A stretch of DNA of 6,988 nt, taken from CAYNQK01 sp964470375 (GTDB lineage Bacteria > Spirochaetota > Spirochaetia > Treponematales > JBGSOB01). The notes beneath the pieces were generated by a model. It was given only the letters and a program-made list of their open reading frames with translations. It was not told the DNA's origin and did no database searches. Both the position numbers and the translations under genes were made by a program. The DNA is taken from the NCBI GenBank assembly GCA_964470375.1, contig CAYYCP010000107.1, forward strand, positions 1 through 6,988, written 5' to 3'. Shown piece by piece: positions 6,058-6,988 of the stretch (position 1 is the first letter of the stretch; the number at the start of each line of letters is the position of its first letter).

Positions 6058-6839
6058 GCGGCATACGAGCCCCGGAAACCATCCTTGAGGTGGAGAGCCT
6101 GGACCGCAGCTTCGGCGGCCTGCATGCCGTCAACAAAGTCAGCTTCAGCCTGAAACGCGGCACTGTGCAGGCCGTGATCGGGCCTAACGGCGCCGGCAAG
6201 ACCACCCTCTTCAACCTGATCGCCGGTTCTCTGCGCCCGGATGCGGGCCGGGTGCGCTTCATGGGCCGTGATATCACCGGCCTGCCGCCCCACAGAGTGG
6301 CCAAGGCCGGCATCCTCCGCACCTTCCAGGGCGTCAAGCTCTGCAAGGGCATGACCGCCCTGGAGAACGCCATGCTGGGCGCCCACGGCCGGACCCGCTC
6401 AGGCATGCTGGCCGGAATGCTTGCCCTGCCTCGGACACGCCGGGAGAATGCGGCCATAAAGGACAGGGCGATGCGCGCCCTTGAAGCGGTTGGCATAGCC
6501 GACCTGGCCTCCAGGACGGCCGGCAGCCTACCCTTCGGCTCGCAGCGCATGGTTGAGCTCGCCCGGGCCTTGACCGGCGACCCGGCCCTCCTCCTTCTGG
6601 ACGAGCCGGCCTCCGGTCTCAACATGCGCGAAACCGAGGAACTCTCCGAGAGGATCCGCGGCCTGGGCGCGGCCGGCGTAACCGTCCTCCTGGTAGAGCA
6701 CGACATGGGCCTGGTGATGGGTATCTCGGACCATGTGGTGGTGCTCAACTTCGGCGTGAAGATAGCCGAGGGCCCGCCTAGGCAGGTCCAGCGCGATCCC
6801 GAGGTCATCCGCATCTACCTGGGGGACGACGATGCTTAG
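6054..6839 (+). CDS. livG: Liv-type ABC transporter ATP-binding protein, LivG subunit
   Basis: This 261-residue ABC ATPase has all expected motifs: Walker A GPNGAGKTT (43-51), Q-loop glutamine Q92 in RTFQGVKL, signature LPFGSQRMVELARAL (159-173), Walker B LLLLDEPASGLN (179-190) with catalytic E184, and switch histidine H216 in LLVEHDM. The GRDITGLPPHRVAKAGILRTFQ and DEPASGLNMRETEEL sequences, plus the segment of about 25 residues after NAMLGAHGR (105-113), place it with LivG rather than LivF. The signature reads LPFGS instead of the usual LPYGQ, a mild variation. Its ATG overlaps the livM stop as ATGA (6054-6057). It is cytoplasmic, docks on LivH/LivM and drives import by ATP hydrolysis with LivF. 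Confidence 0.95.
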   Translation: MSGIRAPETILEVESLDRSFGGLHAVNKVSFSLKRGTVQAVIGPNGAGKTTLFNLIAGSLRPDAGRVRFMGRDITGLPPHRVAKAGILRTFQGVKLCKGMTALENAMLGAHGRTRSGMLAGMLALPRTRRENAAIKDRAMRALEAVGIADLASRTAGSLPFGSQRMVELARALTGDPALLLLDEPASGLNMRETEELSERIRGLGAAGVTVLLVEHDMGLVMGISDHVVVLNFGVKIAEGPPRQVQRDPEVIRIYLGDDDA

Positions 6840-6988
6840 GGTGCGCAACCTGGAGGTTGGCTACGGCGCCCTTCGGGTCATCAAGGGCATGTCCCTGCAC
6901 GTTGATCCGGGGGAGATAGTCGCCATCATCGGTGCAAACGGGGCCGGCAAGACCACCCTGCTCTCGGCCCTGGCCGGCCTCCTGACGC
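6832..6988 (+). CDS. livF: Liv-type ABC transporter ATP-binding protein, LivF subunit, N-terminal fragment
   Basis: Only the first 52 codons are inside the window. They contain the start LRVRNLEVGYGALRVIKGMSL (2-22) and a complete Walker A, GANGAGKT (34-41), followed by LLSALAGLL. VGYGALRVIKG and IIGANGAGKTT are typical of LivF. The gene overlaps the end of livG by 8 bases and a G-rich ribosome site (GGGGG, 6821-6825) lies within livG 6 bases before the ATG, so translation is probably coupled. It completes the five-subunit transporter. The cut is the window edge, not a truncation of the gene. Confidence 0.92.
   Translation, partial: MLRVRNLEVGYGALRVIKGMSLHVDPGEIVAIIGANGAGKTTLLSALAGLLT

Noticed and set aside
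6002..6814. Long open frame on the minus strand (270 codons) opposite livG
   Set aside because: It overlaps a gene with complete ABC ATPase motifs, and the translation is rich in Arg, Ser, Pro and Met with no domain; typical of antisense frames in GC-rich coding DNA.

Overview
This is a GC-rich chromosomal window holding two divergent gene groups. The organism is a diderm (Gram-negative-type) bacterium: the solute-binding protein has a plain signal-peptidase-I leader and no lipobox cysteine, so it is probably a free periplasmic protein. The phylum cannot be fixed from this sequence. A GC-rich spirochaete is only an impression, not a claim. No RNA genes, mobile elements, CRISPR arrays or integration marks were seen.

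Left part, minus strand (1-1832): a two-gene operon. A PrsW-type intramembrane metalloprotease gene (1832 to 1035) is followed after 16 bases by a gene for a secreted Asp-box (BNR-type, probable beta-propeller) protein. That second gene starts at 1018 and runs off the window at position 1. A 99-base divergent intergenic region (1833-1931) carries a promoter-like sequence in each direction.

Right part, plus strand (1932-6988): a TetR-family regulator, then a complete-looking HAAT/Liv-type ABC importer in the order livJ (binding protein), livH, livM (permeases), livG, livF (ATPases; livF is cut by the window end). The TetR gene and livJ are separated by 117 bases containing two near-identical 14-base palindromes whose centres are 22 bases apart, the best candidate operator for the regulator. 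A rho-independent terminator lies between livJ and livH, and livH has a promoter-like -10 directly before its start. livH to livF are packed tightly: a 1-base gap, an ATGA overlap and an 8-base overlap.

Working model (inference): the TetR protein senses a small molecule and controls livJ and, through read-through, the rest of the transporter. LivJ binds the substrate in the periplasm, LivH and LivM form the membrane channel, and LivG and LivF power it. The binding protein resembles the subgroup of this family that includes aromatic-acid binders, so the substrate need not be leucine, isoleucine or valine.

Most of the window is ordinary. The points worth a second look are the paired operator, the three operon-first genes with a -10-like hexamer only 5-10 bases before ATG (possible leaderless mRNAs), and an apparent insert of about 70 residues in LivH.
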